Shown piece by piece: positions 1-9,032 of a stretch of DNA of 20,631 bases (positions within the stretch are counted from its first letter, which is position 1; every line of letters starts with the position of its first letter). Under the pieces are notes generated by a model, which had not been told where the DNA came from, made no database searches, and saw nothing but the letters and a program-made list of their open reading frames with translations. The position numbers and the translations under genes are program-made. The DNA comes from an uncultured Rhodocyclaceae bacterium. GTDB lineage: Bacteria; Pseudomonadota; Gammaproteobacteria; Burkholderiales; Rhodocyclaceae. Location of the stretch: NCBI GenBank assembly GCA_900549295.1, contig URNG01000052.1:1-20631 (forward strand). Reading direction: 5' to 3'.

Positions 1-506
1 ACCGTGAAGACGTGGGCCAGCGGCTGATGGCGCGGGCGGGCTTCGATCCCCGCCGCTTCGTCGTAGGCTTCGTTACCCTGGCGGAAGCCGAACAGGTGAA
101 TCTTGTCGTAACGCGCCACGCAGCTTCCCGCCGGATCGAACACCAGACAACTGTTGCGCATCTTGTCGGCGGCCTCGCCGAACAGGGGCAGCGAGCCGGC
201 CACCAGCCAGACGCCGTGCCGCTGCGCGGTTTTGGCCAGCCAGTCCTGGATCGGGCCGCCGCCAGGGCTTTCGCGCGCCGCCAGCCGCGCCGCGTCCGCC
301 GCGCCGATGATGGGAAAATACTCCGGCAGCGCGACGAGCTGCGCGCCCTGCGCCGCCGCTTCAGCCACCCAATGCCCGGCCACGCGCAGGTTTTCCGCCA
401 CCTCGGGGCCGGAAATCATCTGCACCGCGGCCAGGGTGCAGTTGCGCGGCGGGTCGGGATATCCAGGATATTCGGGATGCTCGGCGTGATTGGGGGGCAG
501 CGTCAT
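1..506 (-). CDS. Carbon-nitrogen hydrolase (nitrilase superfamily, Nit1/omega-amidase-like), C-terminus cut off by window edge
   Basis: The reading frame opens at ATG 506-504 and stays open to the window edge (168 codons seen). The nitrilase fold is recognisable from LAAVQM near residues 25-30, the catalytic glutamate in LPEYFP (E62) and the catalytic lysine in RYDKIHLF (K135). The catalytic cysteine would lie beyond the edge. The family hydrolyses amide bonds of small molecules; the Nit1 branch removes the amide from deaminated glutathione, and bacterial relatives next to yhdP are usually placed in that branch. The ATG overlaps the yhdP stop (ATGA), so translation is probably coupled. The first 20 residues are proline-rich (HPEYPGYPDPP) and precede the core domain. 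The family is confident; the exact substrate is inference. Confidence 0.88.
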   Translation of the reverse strand, partial: MTLPPNHAEHPEYPGYPDPPRNCTLAAVQMISGPEVAENLRVAGHWVAEAAAQGAQLVALPEYFPIIGAADAARLAARESPGGGPIQDWLAKTAQRHGVWLVAGSLPLFGEAADKMRNSCLVFDPAGSCVARYDKIHLFGFRQGNEAYDEAAGIEARPRHQPLAHVFT

Positions 507-3500
507 GGTTGGTTCTCCTGCCCGGCAGCCGGGGCCATGACGGCCAGACCGTTCTTTGCCACCTGCGGATCGCTCCAGGTGCCGGTGATGCGGTAATCGT
601 AGGCCAGCGCCTTGTTCAGCGGATTTTTCAACACCGTATTCGCCACCAGCGCCGCCGCGCCGGCCACCGGGTTGATGAGCGCCGTCGCGCCGACCGCCAG
701 CATGCTCACCTCCGGGCGCACCTGCACGCTCAAATCCTGCGTTTCGCGTTGCAGGTGCGTACTGCCGTCGATGCTCACCTGCGCTGCTGGGCCGTTGATC
801 TGCAGGCTGCCCAGGGTTTTCATCTCGCCGTTTTCGACGATCAGCTTGCCGCCGATGCGGTCAAAAGCAAAGCCTTCGCTGAACAGGTCGCGGAAATCCA
901 GCGTCAGCCGGCGCGGCAGGGATTGCAGGGAAATCAGGCCGAGCAGGCGGCCCGCGCCCGGTTTCAACTGGTTGAACTGGCCGTCTTTCGCTTCCACCAG
1001 CAGATCGCCGCTCAGGCTGGCGTAATCCACGTCGGTGAGCGCGCCGCGCCAATGCACGTTGCCGGACAGATTGGCCGTCCCCTGGCGCACTGCGTCCTCA
1101 TAGCCCAGGCGGGTGAGGAGCTTGCCGATGTCTTTCGCGGTCAAGGTGAAATCGAGATCGGTGCGCTGCTGCGCGCCGCGCGTCCAGCGGCCGCTGCCGC
1201 TGAGTTCGCCGTCCGGATTGGCAAGGCGCAGCGATTCCAGCAGCCAGGCTTCGCGCAGGTTGCGCGCCTTCAGATCGAGCCGCCCCAGCGCCTTGTCGTC
1301 CAGCCACAGATCGTCCACCGTCAGTTGCATGCCCGGCAAGTGCCGGGTTTCGACACTGGCAGACTCGGCGCCCTGGGCCGCTGCCCGTTCATGGCGCACG
1401 CGCAGGTGGCGCAGATTCCCGGCCAGCCAGCCATCGCCCGCGCTACGCCAGAACAGCTCGCCATCGGCCTCTTCCGCCCGCAGCCGGATTTTCCAGCCGT
1501 CCCGCTGCGCCGTCAGCGCCGCGTCGATGGCGTTGTAGCCGCTCCCGAAAAGTTGCAAGCGCGGCGTTTTCACCTCGATCTGCGCCAGTTGCAAACTGTC
1601 GTCGCTGGCCGCTGCATTGCCCTTGCTGCCTGCCTCCGCGCTGGCCGGTGCGGCATCCAGAGCGGCGCGCCAGGCATCGCCGTCGATGCGCGGCAAGGCA
1701 ATGCGCACGGCCAGGCCGCTCGCGGGCAGGCTATTGCTCGCCGTCCCCACGGCAATGACGCCATTGGCCCAGCGCTCGCCACGGCGCACCAGCGTGCCGT
1801 TCATCGTCTTGCCCAGGCTGATGCGGTAATTTTCCTGGCCGGCGGCGGGTTCGCTGCGCTCGATGCGTAGCGGCATGGGCGTATCGGCCGCTTTGTTCAA
1901 CGGTTCCGGCCAGGGCGACACCGCCCCCAGAAGATCGGAAGTCACCAGCACGTAAGCCCGCCGTTTCTGGATGACGATGTCGCTCTTCCACTGCGCCTGC
2001 CCGCTCACCCGGTCGAGCAAGGGCCAGGCGAAATGCCGCCCGACCTCGCCCATGTCGGCGGTGCCGGAAGCCTTGACCAGCACCTTGCCTCCGCCCTGGC
2101 CACTTCCTGGCCCACCGGCCGGCTCGCTGCCCACCTGCACGCGCACCGGCCCGGCAAAGGCGCGCCCGGTGATCTCCTTCGCCGTCACGGAAGCTTCGGT
2201 GATATCGAGCGCCCCATGCACGGCCGTGATGGGCGGCAGACCATCGACCACCTGCAAGCGGTTGTCCTTGAACTGGTAACGCCCGCGCACCTGGGTATCG
2301 GCAATGCGCCGCAGGGGCAGATCAATGGCCAGGTCCAATTCGCCCGTGCCTTCCGCCCGCATGCCAACGGTGAAGTGATCGATGCTTTCGGCCACCGGGC
2401 TTTGCTCGATGAATTTGAGAAACTCCCCGGTCGGCCCCGCCGCCTTGCCCTTGATGATGAGCATTTCGTCCAGCACGTCGAAATCCGGCATGCTGACCTC
2501 CACCGGCCCGATGGCCGCGCCGAGGATGCGCCCGCGCCGGGCCTTGATGCGCATGCCGTAATCGAAGGCCATGTCAGCGTCGACGTGTTCGATCACCGGC
2601 CAGCCATCGGCATAATCGATGCGGGCATCGTGCGCCTTGGCGGTCACGAGAAACTGTCCGAGTTTCGGGTCGCGGAAGGGAAAATCGCGCAGATTGCCGC
2701 GCAGCACGAGCTTTGCATCGCTCGCCGTGCCGCCGGTGATGCCATGGCGCAGCCACAGGCGGGCGTCGGCATTGACCGCATGCGGCATGTAGCGCCACAC
2801 CGCGCGCCCGTCCGCTTTCTCGATCCGGGCAGTGAGGTCGATTTCACCCGGCCCATTGCCGTCATAGCGGTATTTGCCCTGCGCCGAGCCGGTGGCGTCG
2901 GGGCTGGTAAACTGCACGCGCTCGATGTGCACATCCACCGCGCCCGCCTGGACCGTCCAGCGCGTATCGGCCAGCAGGCGATCAAACCGCATTTCCGGCT
3001 CGGGAAACACCGCCGGCGAAAAGAGCGAAGCCGCCTTGGCGTCGATGTGCACTTGGCCACCGTTTTCGTTCAGATCGATATGGCCGCCCAGGTTTTGCGC
3101 CCCCGGAAAATAGCTTTCCGCACGCACCCCCAGGCCGCTGAAGCGGGCTTTCAGGCCATAGCGCGCCAGCGTCTCGTTTTCCCAGCGCCAGTGGCTCTCG
3201 ATCTGGCTGATTTCCCCGCGCGGCGCATAGGCTTGCAAGAGGCTCCAGGTGCGCGTGTCCAGCGGCAGGAAATCCGACAGATGGGCAAGTTTCTGCAAAT
3301 CCAGGCGATCTGCGCTGAAGTTCCCCGTATGCGTCCCGGCCTGCGCCCGCACCCCCAGCGAAAAATCCAGGGGTGGCAGATGCACGCCGGTCTGCGTGCG
3401 CAATTCCAGATGTTTTGCCGCAAGTTTCCAGGCTTCTGCCTCATAGGTCGCAAACAGCCGCCCGCGCAGATGGGCCAGATCCAGCGCCGGCCTGTCCTTC

Positions 3501-4501
3501 GCCAGTTGCACGCGCAGGGTATTGAGCGCGAGATCGGCCGTCAGCGCGAGCTGGCCCGCGTGCAGGTCGGCCCACAGGCGCAAGGTTCCCCGGCCACCCG
3601 TCAGCGGCACCGGATAATCAAACCAGGGCCGCCAGGCGGCGAGGTCGACATGCGGGAGCTCGACGTACACCCGGCCATTCATCGCGCGCTCAAGTAGCGA
3701 TGCGATATCCTGGATCGCGCCAAATTGCTCACCCAGGGCGCCGCCCGAGCCATCGCCCAGAAAATCCCCGCGCACCTCCAGGCGGCCCGCCAGCGCCTGC
3801 GGCGGCAGCGCCGAAACGCCGAAGCGGTGCCGCTGGCCCTCGTTGTCGAGACGGATCTGCACGTCCTCCAGCACCAGGGGCGGCGCAGCGCGCAGCGCGT
3901 CCTCCCAGAGCAAGGTCGCGTCATCGATGCGGATATGTTTCTGCGCCAGCAGCCAGTCCAGGCCGTCGCTGCCCCCACCTTCGCTGCCGCGCATGCCGGC
4001 GATTTCGATCTGGCCATCCGCCCCCCGGCGCACGTTCAACACCGGCCGCTCGATGGTCAATAAAGCGAGCATGGGCCGCCAGCGCCAGAGGCTGTGCCAG
4101 GACATGACCGCATCGACGCGCGCCAGCGTCAGCCCCGGACTGCCATCAGCCGCGAGCAGGCTCAATTCCTCCAGCACCAGTTCCGGATTGAAACGCCGCC
4201 AACGAGCGGAGATGCTGCCGATGCGCACTTCCTGCCCGAGCGCCGCGCCGATCTTCTGCTCCAGGGCAGGCCGGTAATCGTCGATTGCCGGCAACACGGC
4301 GAAACGCAAGACAAGAAACGCCGCCACGAACAGCAGCCAGAGCGCAAAAACCGCCCCGCCCATCACCCGCAGCAGCCCGCCCAGCGACACCCCGCAGCAG
4401 GAACGCGCCATCAGCCCATGCCACACATGCACGCGGTAATTCACCGCCTGGCGCAGTTGGCGGCGCTCGGGCGAAGGCAACTCGGGCGGAGATGCGCTCA
4501 C
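503..4501 (-). CDS. yhdP: YhdP family protein, AsmA-like envelope lipid-transport protein (1332 aa)
   Basis: This is a very long protein with one N-terminal membrane segment (about residues 47-70, VFALWLLFVAAFLVLRF) followed by a large periplasmic beta-rich body. The C-terminal part has features of the YhdP/AsmA family: a GFAFDRIGGKL stretch, a GPAAQVSIDG stretch, an alanine-rich NPVAGAAALVANTVL helix and the closing YRITGTWSDPQV. E. coli YhdP (about 1270 aa) works with TamB and YdbH in moving phospholipids to the outer membrane. The longest frame begins with GTG at 4501. A start at Met31 (4411) or Met47 would remove a cytoplasmic extension that many relatives lack, so the start is uncertain. 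It is divergent from glnE and overlaps the nitrilase gene downstream by four bases. Confidence 0.88.
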   Translation of the reverse strand: MSASPPELPSPERRQLRQAVNYRVHVWHGLMARSCCGVSLGGLLRVMGGAVFALWLLFVAAFLVLRFAVLPAIDDYRPALEQKIGAALGQEVRIGSISARWRRFNPELVLEELSLLAADGSPGLTLARVDAVMSWHSLWRWRPMLALLTIERPVLNVRRGADGQIEIAGMRGSEGGGSDGLDWLLAQKHIRIDDATLLWEDALRAAPPLVLEDVQIRLDNEGQRHRFGVSALPPQALAGRLEVRGDFLGDGSGGALGEQFGAIQDIASLLERAMNGRVYVELPHVDLAAWRPWFDYPVPLTGGRGTLRLWADLHAGQLALTADLALNTLRVQLAKDRPALDLAHLRGRLFATYEAEAWKLAAKHLELRTQTGVHLPPLDFSLGVRAQAGTHTGNFSADRLDLQKLAHLSDFLPLDTRTWSLLQAYAPRGEISQIESHWRWENETLARYGLKARFSGLGVRAESYFPGAQNLGGHIDLNENGGQVHIDAKAASLFSPAVFPEPEMRFDRLLADTRWTVQAGAVDVHIERVQFTSPDATGSAQGKYRYDGNGPGEIDLTARIEKADGRAVWRYMPHAVNADARLWLRHGITGGTASDAKLVLRGNLRDFPFRDPKLGQFLVTAKAHDARIDYADGWPVIEHVDADMAFDYGMRIKARRGRILGAAIGPVEVSMPDFDVLDEMLIIKGKAAGPTGEFLKFIEQSPVAESIDHFTVGMRAEGTGELDLAIDLPLRRIADTQVRGRYQFKDNRLQVVDGLPPITAVHGALDITEASVTAKEITGRAFAGPVRVQVGSEPAGGPGSGQGGGKVLVKASGTADMGEVGRHFAWPLLDRVSGQAQWKSDIVIQKRRAYVLVTSDLLGAVSPWPEPLNKAADTPMPLRIERSEPAAGQENYRISLGKTMNGTLVRRGERWANGVIAVGTASNSLPASGLAVRIALPRIDGDAWRAALDAAPASAEAGSKGNAAASDDSLQLAQIEVKTPRLQLFGSGYNAIDAALTAQRDGWKIRLRAEEADGELFWRSAGDGWLAGNLRHLRVRHERAAAQGAESASVETRHLPGMQLTVDDLWLDDKALGRLDLKARNLREAWLLESLRLANPDGELSGSGRWTRGAQQRTDLDFTLTAKDIGKLLTRLGYEDAVRQGTANLSGNVHWRGALTDVDYASLSGDLLVEAKDGQFNQLKPGAGRLLGLISLQSLPRRLTLDFRDLFSEGFAFDRIGGKLIVENGEMKTLGSLQINGPAAQVSIDGSTHLQRETQDLSVQVRPEVSMLAVGATALINPVAGAAALVANTVLKNPLNKALAYDYRITGTWSDPQVAKNGLAVMAPAAGQENQP

Positions 4502-4629
4502 GCTGCGGGGTCGATCCGGCTTTGCCAGAAAAGGAAATTGCTCACTAAAATGCGACTCTCGACGATGCAGCCGTTCCCGGCCAGTATGAAAAACAGCCCG
4601 GCATTTTACCCTCTCCCGCCTCCTATCCG
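4502..4629. other. Divergent intergenic region yhdP / glnE
   Basis: These 128 bases separate two divergently transcribed genes and must carry promoters in both directions. I looked for a -35/-10 pair on each strand and found none good enough to call. No Shine-Dalgarno sequence is obvious ahead of glnE (CCTCCTATCCG precedes its ATG). Confidence 0.5.
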
Positions 4630-7326
4630 ATGACCGCCACCCTCGACCCGCGCTGGCAAGGCGCGCTGCGGCACAGCCGCTACCTCAGCCAATTGTTGAA
4701 CGCCTACCCCAGCCTGATCGACGAACTGGCCGCGCACTGGGAACAGCCGCTCGATTACGCCGCGCTCGAAGCGCGGTTTCATGACACCGAACACAGCGAC
4801 GACAGTCTGCGCACCGCCCTGCGCCGCCTGCGCCAGCGCGTCATGGCGCAACTCATCCTGCGCGATCTGGGCGGTCTGGCGCCGCTCGACGAAATCATGC
4901 AGAGCATGAGCTGGCTGGCCGATTTCACCACCAATCTCGCGCTCGCCCACCATCACCGGCAACTGGCCGCCCTCTACGGCGAGCCGCAGGATGCCGAAGG
5001 GCACGCGCTGCGCCTCTTGGTGGTCGGCATGGGCAAGCTGGGCGGACGCGAGTTGAATGTATCTTCCGACGTCGATTACATCTTCGTCTATCCCGAGGAG
5101 GGCGAAACCGCCGGGCCGAAAAAGATCGAAAATTTCGATTTCTTCACCCGCCTGGGCAAGAAACTGATCCAGACGCTCGGCGACATCACCGCCGACGGCC
5201 AGGTGTTCCGCGTCGACATGCGGCTGCGTCCGAACGGCGATTCCGGGCCGCTGGTCTGCTCGCTCGATGCCCTGGAAAACTACTTCGTCACCCAGGGCCG
5301 CGCCTGGGAGCGCTACGCCTGGATCAAGGCGCGGGTCATGAACGACGGTGACAACCGGCAGGACGCCTGGGCCGACCAGCTCCACGCCACCGCCCGCCCC
5401 TTCATCTTCCGCAAATATCTGGATTTCGGCACCATCAACGCCATGCGCGAACTGCACGCCCAGATTCGCCGCGAAGTGGCGCGCAAGGACCACATCGACC
5501 ACATCAAGCTCGGGCCGGGCGGCATCCGCGAAATCGAATTCATCGCCCAGGTGTTCCAGTTGATTCGCGGCGGGCGCGACCCGTCCCTGCAGATCCGCCC
5601 GACGCTCGCCGTGCTGGCGCTGCTCGCCGAGCGCCAGATCATCGCCGCCGAAGCCGAGGCCGAACTGCGCAGCGCCTACGTTTTCCTGCGCCGCCTGGAG
5701 CACCGCCTGCAATACGTCGACGACGCGCAGACGCACCTGCTGCCCACGGCCGAGGCCGCCCGCGAACTGATCGCGCAGAGCATGGATTTCCCCGACTGGG
5801 CCAGCTTCGTGCCGGTGCTGACCGCCCACCGCGCCCGCGTCAGCCAGCATTTCGACAACGTATTCGCCGACCCGGAAGACAGTGAGCACCCGCTCACCGG
5901 CCTCTGGCTCGGGCAGGTCGACGAGGACGCCGCGCAAACCCTGCTGGCCGCGCAGCACTTCCGCGACCCCGCCAGCCTCTTGCAGCGGCTGGCCGAACTG
6001 CGCCAATCCAGCCGTTACCTGCACCTGCCCGCCAGCAACCGGCAACGTCTGGACGCCATCGGCCCGCGTCTGATCGAAGCCGCCGGCAGCACGCCCGACC
6101 CCGACCGCACCCTGCACCGGGCGTTGCTCTTCATCGACCACATCGCCCGCCGCGGCACCTATCTCGCCCTCCTGCAACAGTACCCGATGGCGCTGCGCCG
6201 CCTCACCGACCTGCTCGGCGCGTCGGAATGGGCCAGCGAATACCTCATGCGCTACCCCCTGCTGCTCGACGAACTGCTCAATCCGCGCCTCTACGAAGCC
6301 GCCACCGACTGGCCCGCCTTTCGCGCCCAGCTCCGGCAAAACCTCGCCGACCACGCCGGCGACACCGAGCGGGAAATGGACATCCTGCGCGAAATGCACC
6401 ACGCGCAACTGTTCCGCCTGCTCGCCCAGGACCTCGCCGGGCAGCACAGCATCGAGAAACTCTCCGATCACCTCAGCGAACTGGCCGACACGCTGATCCA
6501 GGAAACCCTGCCGCTGGCCTGGAGCAAGATCCGCCAGCGCCATTGCGAGTCCCCGAAAATCGCCGTCATCGGCTACGGCAAGCTGGGCGGCAAGGAACTG
6601 GGCTACGCCTCCGACCTCGATCTGGTCTACATCCACGACGACGCCGATCCCGACGCCGCCGACAACTACGCCCGTCTGGTGCAGCGCATGAACACCTGGC
6701 TCTCCAGCCAGACCGGCGCCGGCACCCTGTTCGAAACCGACCTGCGCCTGCGCCCCAACGGCGACGCCGGTCTGCTCACCGTCAGCCTCGAAGCCTTCCG
6801 CGACTACCAGCTCAAGCACGCCTGGACCTGGGAACACCAAGCTCTCACCCGCGCCCGCGCCTGCGCCGGCGACGCCGCCCTGGGCGAGCGCTTCGAGGCG
6901 CTGCGCTGCGAAATCCTGTGCCAGCCGCGCGATCTCACCGCACTCAAAAACGACATTCTCGCCATGCGCGACAAGATGGCCGCCGCCCACACGCGCAACG
7001 ACCCGCAGTTTTTCGACCTGAAACACGACCGAGGCGGCCTCATCGACGCCGAATTCATCGTGCAATACCTGGTGCTCGGCTACGCCCACCAGCACCCGCG
7101 CCTGACCGGCAACCTCGGCAACATCGCCCTCTTGCGCATCGCCGCCGAACTCGGCCTGATCCCCGAAACGGCCGCCCAGGCCGTCGGCGACGCCTACCGC
7201 GAACTGCGCCGCCAGCAACACCTCACCCGCCTCTCCGCAACCCCCAAAGCCCCGGTCGGGCGGGCGCAGGTACAGGCTGCAAGCGAGGCAATCCGGGATT
7301 TGTGGCGGATGTTGTTTGGTGTTTAG
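4630..7326 (+). CDS. glnE: Bifunctional glutamine synthetase adenylyltransferase/deadenylase (898 aa)
   Basis: GlnE adds AMP to, and removes it from, a tyrosine of glutamine synthetase in response to PII, matching nitrogen assimilation to glutamine supply in the cytoplasm. Both nucleotidyltransferase domains are intact. The N-terminal deadenylylase motif is GMGKLGGRELNVSSDVD (residues 133-149, acidic pair D147/D149), with the conserved MRLRPNGDSGPLV further on. The C-terminal adenylyltransferase motif is GYGKLGGKELGYASDLD (648-664, D662/D664), followed by DLRLRPNGDAG. The length is slightly below the E. coli protein (946 aa). The chosen ATG gives the normal N-terminus of the betaproteobacterial form (HSRYLSQLL). 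The gene is divergent from yhdP and convergent with the lipoprotein gene, 37 bases away. Confidence 0.97.
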   Translation: MTATLDPRWQGALRHSRYLSQLLNAYPSLIDELAAHWEQPLDYAALEARFHDTEHSDDSLRTALRRLRQRVMAQLILRDLGGLAPLDEIMQSMSWLADFTTNLALAHHHRQLAALYGEPQDAEGHALRLLVVGMGKLGGRELNVSSDVDYIFVYPEEGETAGPKKIENFDFFTRLGKKLIQTLGDITADGQVFRVDMRLRPNGDSGPLVCSLDALENYFVTQGRAWERYAWIKARVMNDGDNRQDAWADQLHATARPFIFRKYLDFGTINAMRELHAQIRREVARKDHIDHIKLGPGGIREIEFIAQVFQLIRGGRDPSLQIRPTLAVLALLAERQIIAAEAEAELRSAYVFLRRLEHRLQYVDDAQTHLLPTAEAARELIAQSMDFPDWASFVPVLTAHRARVSQHFDNVFADPEDSEHPLTGLWLGQVDEDAAQTLLAAQHFRDPASLLQRLAELRQSSRYLHLPASNRQRLDAIGPRLIEAAGSTPDPDRTLHRALLFIDHIARRGTYLALLQQYPMALRRLTDLLGASEWASEYLMRYPLLLDELLNPRLYEAATDWPAFRAQLRQNLADHAGDTEREMDILREMHHAQLFRLLAQDLAGQHSIEKLSDHLSELADTLIQETLPLAWSKIRQRHCESPKIAVIGYGKLGGKELGYASDLDLVYIHDDADPDAADNYARLVQRMNTWLSSQTGAGTLFETDLRLRPNGDAGLLTVSLEAFRDYQLKHAWTWEHQALTRARACAGDAALGERFEALRCEILCQPRDLTALKNDILAMRDKMAAAHTRNDPQFFDLKHDRGGLIDAEFIVQYLVLGYAHQHPRLTGNLGNIALLRIAAELGLIPETAAQAVGDAYRELRRQQHLTRLSATPKAPVGRAQVQAASEAIRDLWRMLFGV

Positions 7327-7363
7327 GAATGAAGAGATTACTAACCGCGGGTTCAGGTTTACT

Positions 7364-8248
7364 TTACGGCGCACGCCCCCGACGTTCTTCGCCCGAGCGC
7401 TGGCTGGAGCGGTAATCCGGCCGATAGGCATCATTGCCACGCTGCCGTCCCGCCTCATCGGCCCGCCGCGTTCGCGTTTCACCGTCGCTCTGACGAGGTG
7501 CTCGCGCCTCGCCCGCGGGCGGCTGCCGTGGGGACTGACGGGTTTCACGCTCACCCCGTAACCGCGGCGAATCCTCGCGAGCACGCGGCGGAGCGTCCGG
7601 GCGCGCCCCTACCCCCGGCTGCTGAACATCCGGCCGCCTCCCTGACGGCGCGTCGGGCCGCGTATCCTGCCGCCACGTCGGACGCGCATCCTGCGACCAG
7701 CGCCCATCCCTCGACCCACGAATATCGCCGCGCCCATCCGGCATTTGCCGGGGCGGCTGACGCACTTCACGATTACTCCACGGCGGCGGCCCTCCGCCAG
7801 CGCGCGGCGGCCCGTCTTGCCGCACATCGGGCCGCTTCTCCGGTCGTGGCGGCGGCGCATCCTGGAATCGGCGCTCATCCCTCGGCCCGCGGCCATCCGG
7901 GATGGGCCGCGGCGGCGGAGCCACCATCCGCCCCGGCGGCTGACGCTCCCAGCGCCCGTCGTGCATGCGCCAGCGGCGGCCATCCTGAATCCAACGCGGA
8001 GCCACCCAGACATAACCGGGCCGCGGTGCCGCCCAGCGGCCCGGCACCCAGGCGTGTTGCCGGCCGCCCCACGACCAATAACCGTCGATCCAGACATAAC
8101 CCGGATACGGCGGATACCCCGGATATTCGACCCGAGGCGGTGGCGGCGCAACGACGACCACCTCGTCATACGGCTCTGGCGGCACGCTGACGCACGCGCC
8201 CAGCAGGTTGGCAAGCAAGGCGACAACAAGCAGACGTCTGGCAGTCAT
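7364..8248 (-). CDS. YXWXGXW-repeat lipoprotein with Arg/Pro-rich tail (294 aa)
   Basis: I place the start at ATG 8248-8246 rather than the longer frame from 8317. An AAAGGAGC ribosome binding site sits correctly ahead of it, and the protein then begins with a clean lipoprotein signal peptide (MTARRLLVVALLANLLGAC) with lipobox LGAC and Cys19. After a valine/proline linker come Trp/Tyr/Gly repeats of the YXWXGXW/WXXGXW type: GYVWIDGYW (50-58), HAWVPGRW (65-72), GYVWVAPRW (78-86) and MHDGRWE (95-101). The remaining 190 or so residues are low-complexity, rich in Arg, Pro, Asp and Gln, and probably disordered. The protein is presumably membrane-anchored and faces the periplasm. Its function is unknown. 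It lies downstream of mscL behind a strong hairpin. Confidence 0.8.
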   Translation of the reverse strand: MTARRLLVVALLANLLGACVSVPPEPYDEVVVVAPPPPRVEYPGYPPYPGYVWIDGYWSWGGRQHAWVPGRWAAPRPGYVWVAPRWIQDGRRWRMHDGRWERQPPGRMVAPPPRPIPDGRGPRDERRFQDAPPPRPEKRPDVRQDGPPRAGGGPPPWSNREVRQPPRQMPDGRGDIRGSRDGRWSQDARPTWRQDTRPDAPSGRRPDVQQPGVGARPDAPPRAREDSPRLRGERETRQSPRQPPAGEARAPRQSDGETRTRRADEAGRQRGNDAYRPDYRSSQRSGEERRGRAP

Positions 8249-8286
8249 GGCAACGCTCCTTTGATCGGTTTCCGGAAAGGATAGCG

Positions 8287-8357
8287 CCCTGTAACGACCC
8301 AAGAGGTAGTCCATCACCAGTTGTTACGTTTGCTTGCCTGGCTGAAATCCCTGTAAC
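8287..8357. promoter_or_regulatory. Repeated CCCTGTAAC / GTTAC motifs upstream of the lipoprotein gene
   Basis: The nonamer CCCTGTAAC occurs at 8287-8295 and again at 8349-8357, with an opposite-strand GTTAC core at 8323-8327 between them. They fall in the leader or promoter region of the lipoprotein gene (start 8248). Two exact nonamers in about 110 bases suggest a protein binding site, but no regulator can be named and chance is not excluded. Confidence 0.3.
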
Positions 8358-8368
8358 AAGGAGAGAAA

Positions 8369-8419
8369 CGAGGGGCGGTCTGAACAAGTACGTTTTGAAC
8401 TTGTTCAGACCGCCCCTCG
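8369..8419 (-). terminator. Perfect 21-bp inverted repeat downstream of mscL, probable terminator
   Basis: Arms 8369-8389 and 8399-8419 are exact reverse complements (AGGGGCGGTCTGAACAAG against CTTGTTCAGACCGCCCCT in the core) with a 9-base loop, 43 bases past the mscL stop. Read on the minus strand, the hairpin is followed by TTTCTCTCC, a modest T-rich run, so it may be an intrinsic terminator for mscL that insulates the lipoprotein gene. The unusually long perfect stem could also mark a small mobile palindrome. Confidence 0.6.
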
Positions 8420-8462
8420 CGCATCAACGAAGCCGAACCCCGCAGCGAGCCGGACGGCGCGC

Positions 8463-8882
8463 TTACTTCTTCAGCGCATCGCGAATTTCGCGCAGCAGTT
8501 GCACATCCTCCGGCGTTTCGGCGGGCGCGACCGGCTCTTCTTCCTTGCGCAGACGGTTCATCTGCTTGACCATCATGAAGATGATGAAGGCAAGGATGAT
8601 GAAATTGAGCAGGATGGTCAGGAAAGAGCCGTAGGCAAATACCGGAATCCCGGCTTTCTTCAAATCAGCCAGCGTGACGAGATTGTCCGGGTTCTGGCCC
8701 AGCACTACGAACAAATTGGAAAAATCCAGCTTACCGACCACGATACTGACCAGCGGCATGATCAAGTCACTCACCACCGAATCGACGATCTTGCCGAACG
8801 CCGCCCCGATGATGACCCCGACCGCCAGGTCCATCGCGTTCCCCTTGACGGCAAATTCCTTGAATTCCTGCAACATACCCAT
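8463..8882 (-). CDS. mscL: Large-conductance mechanosensitive channel MscL (139 aa)
   Basis: MscL forms a homopentameric inner-membrane pore that opens under membrane tension and releases solutes on hypo-osmotic shock. The sequence is textbook: the amphipathic start LQEFKEFAVKGN, the pore-lining first helix AMDLAVGVIIGAAFGKIVDS (about 16-35), a periplasmic loop, the second helix YGSFLTILLNFIILAFIIF (about 84-102), and a charged cytoplasmic end (RKEEE...LLREIRDALKK). The start at 8882 is supported by GAGGAAG four bases upstream of ATG; relatives often start at the next Met (MLQEF). Length is normal for the family. Confidence 0.98.
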   Translation of the reverse strand: MGMLQEFKEFAVKGNAMDLAVGVIIGAAFGKIVDSVVSDLIMPLVSIVVGKLDFSNLFVVLGQNPDNLVTLADLKKAGIPVFAYGSFLTILLNFIILAFIIFMMVKQMNRLRKEEEPVAPAETPEDVQLLREIRDALKK

Positions 8883-8914
8883 CGCGCTTCCTCGGTGAAA
8901 TTGGTAACAGCCGA

Positions 8915-8943
8915 ATTATTCCGACCCCTCGCGGCGAGCGCAA
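8915..8943 (-). promoter_or_regulatory. Candidate sigma70 promoter for mscL
   Basis: On the minus strand, TTGCGC (8943-8938) and AATAAT (8920-8915) are separated by exactly 17 bases, and the predicted start would lie about 25 bases before the mscL ATG. The -10 box matches consensus at five of six positions; the -35 is weak. Confidence 0.4.
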
Positions 8944-9032
8944 GCCGTTTGCGTCTTGCCGGCGCGGCGAGCGCCGTCCGGTGTCAGTGTGTATGATCCG
9001 CACAAGCTCCACCCACCACTGCAAACAACCCC

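Noticed and set aside
509..3697. Long plus-strand frames (509-1870 and 2033-3697) opposite yhdP
   Set aside because: Arg/Gln/Ala/His-rich products without domain features, wholly inside the recognisable YhdP gene.
4606..7584. A 992-codon open frame on the minus strand opposite glnE
   Set aside because: It is a high-GC shadow frame: the product is a compositionally biased Gly/Val/Gln/Ala string without family motifs, while glnE on the other strand has every expected motif.
8369..8419. Riboswitch or attenuator for the lipoprotein gene
   Set aside because: It is a simple perfect hairpin far from the start codon with no conserved aptamer features or alternative pairing; terminator or repeat is simpler.
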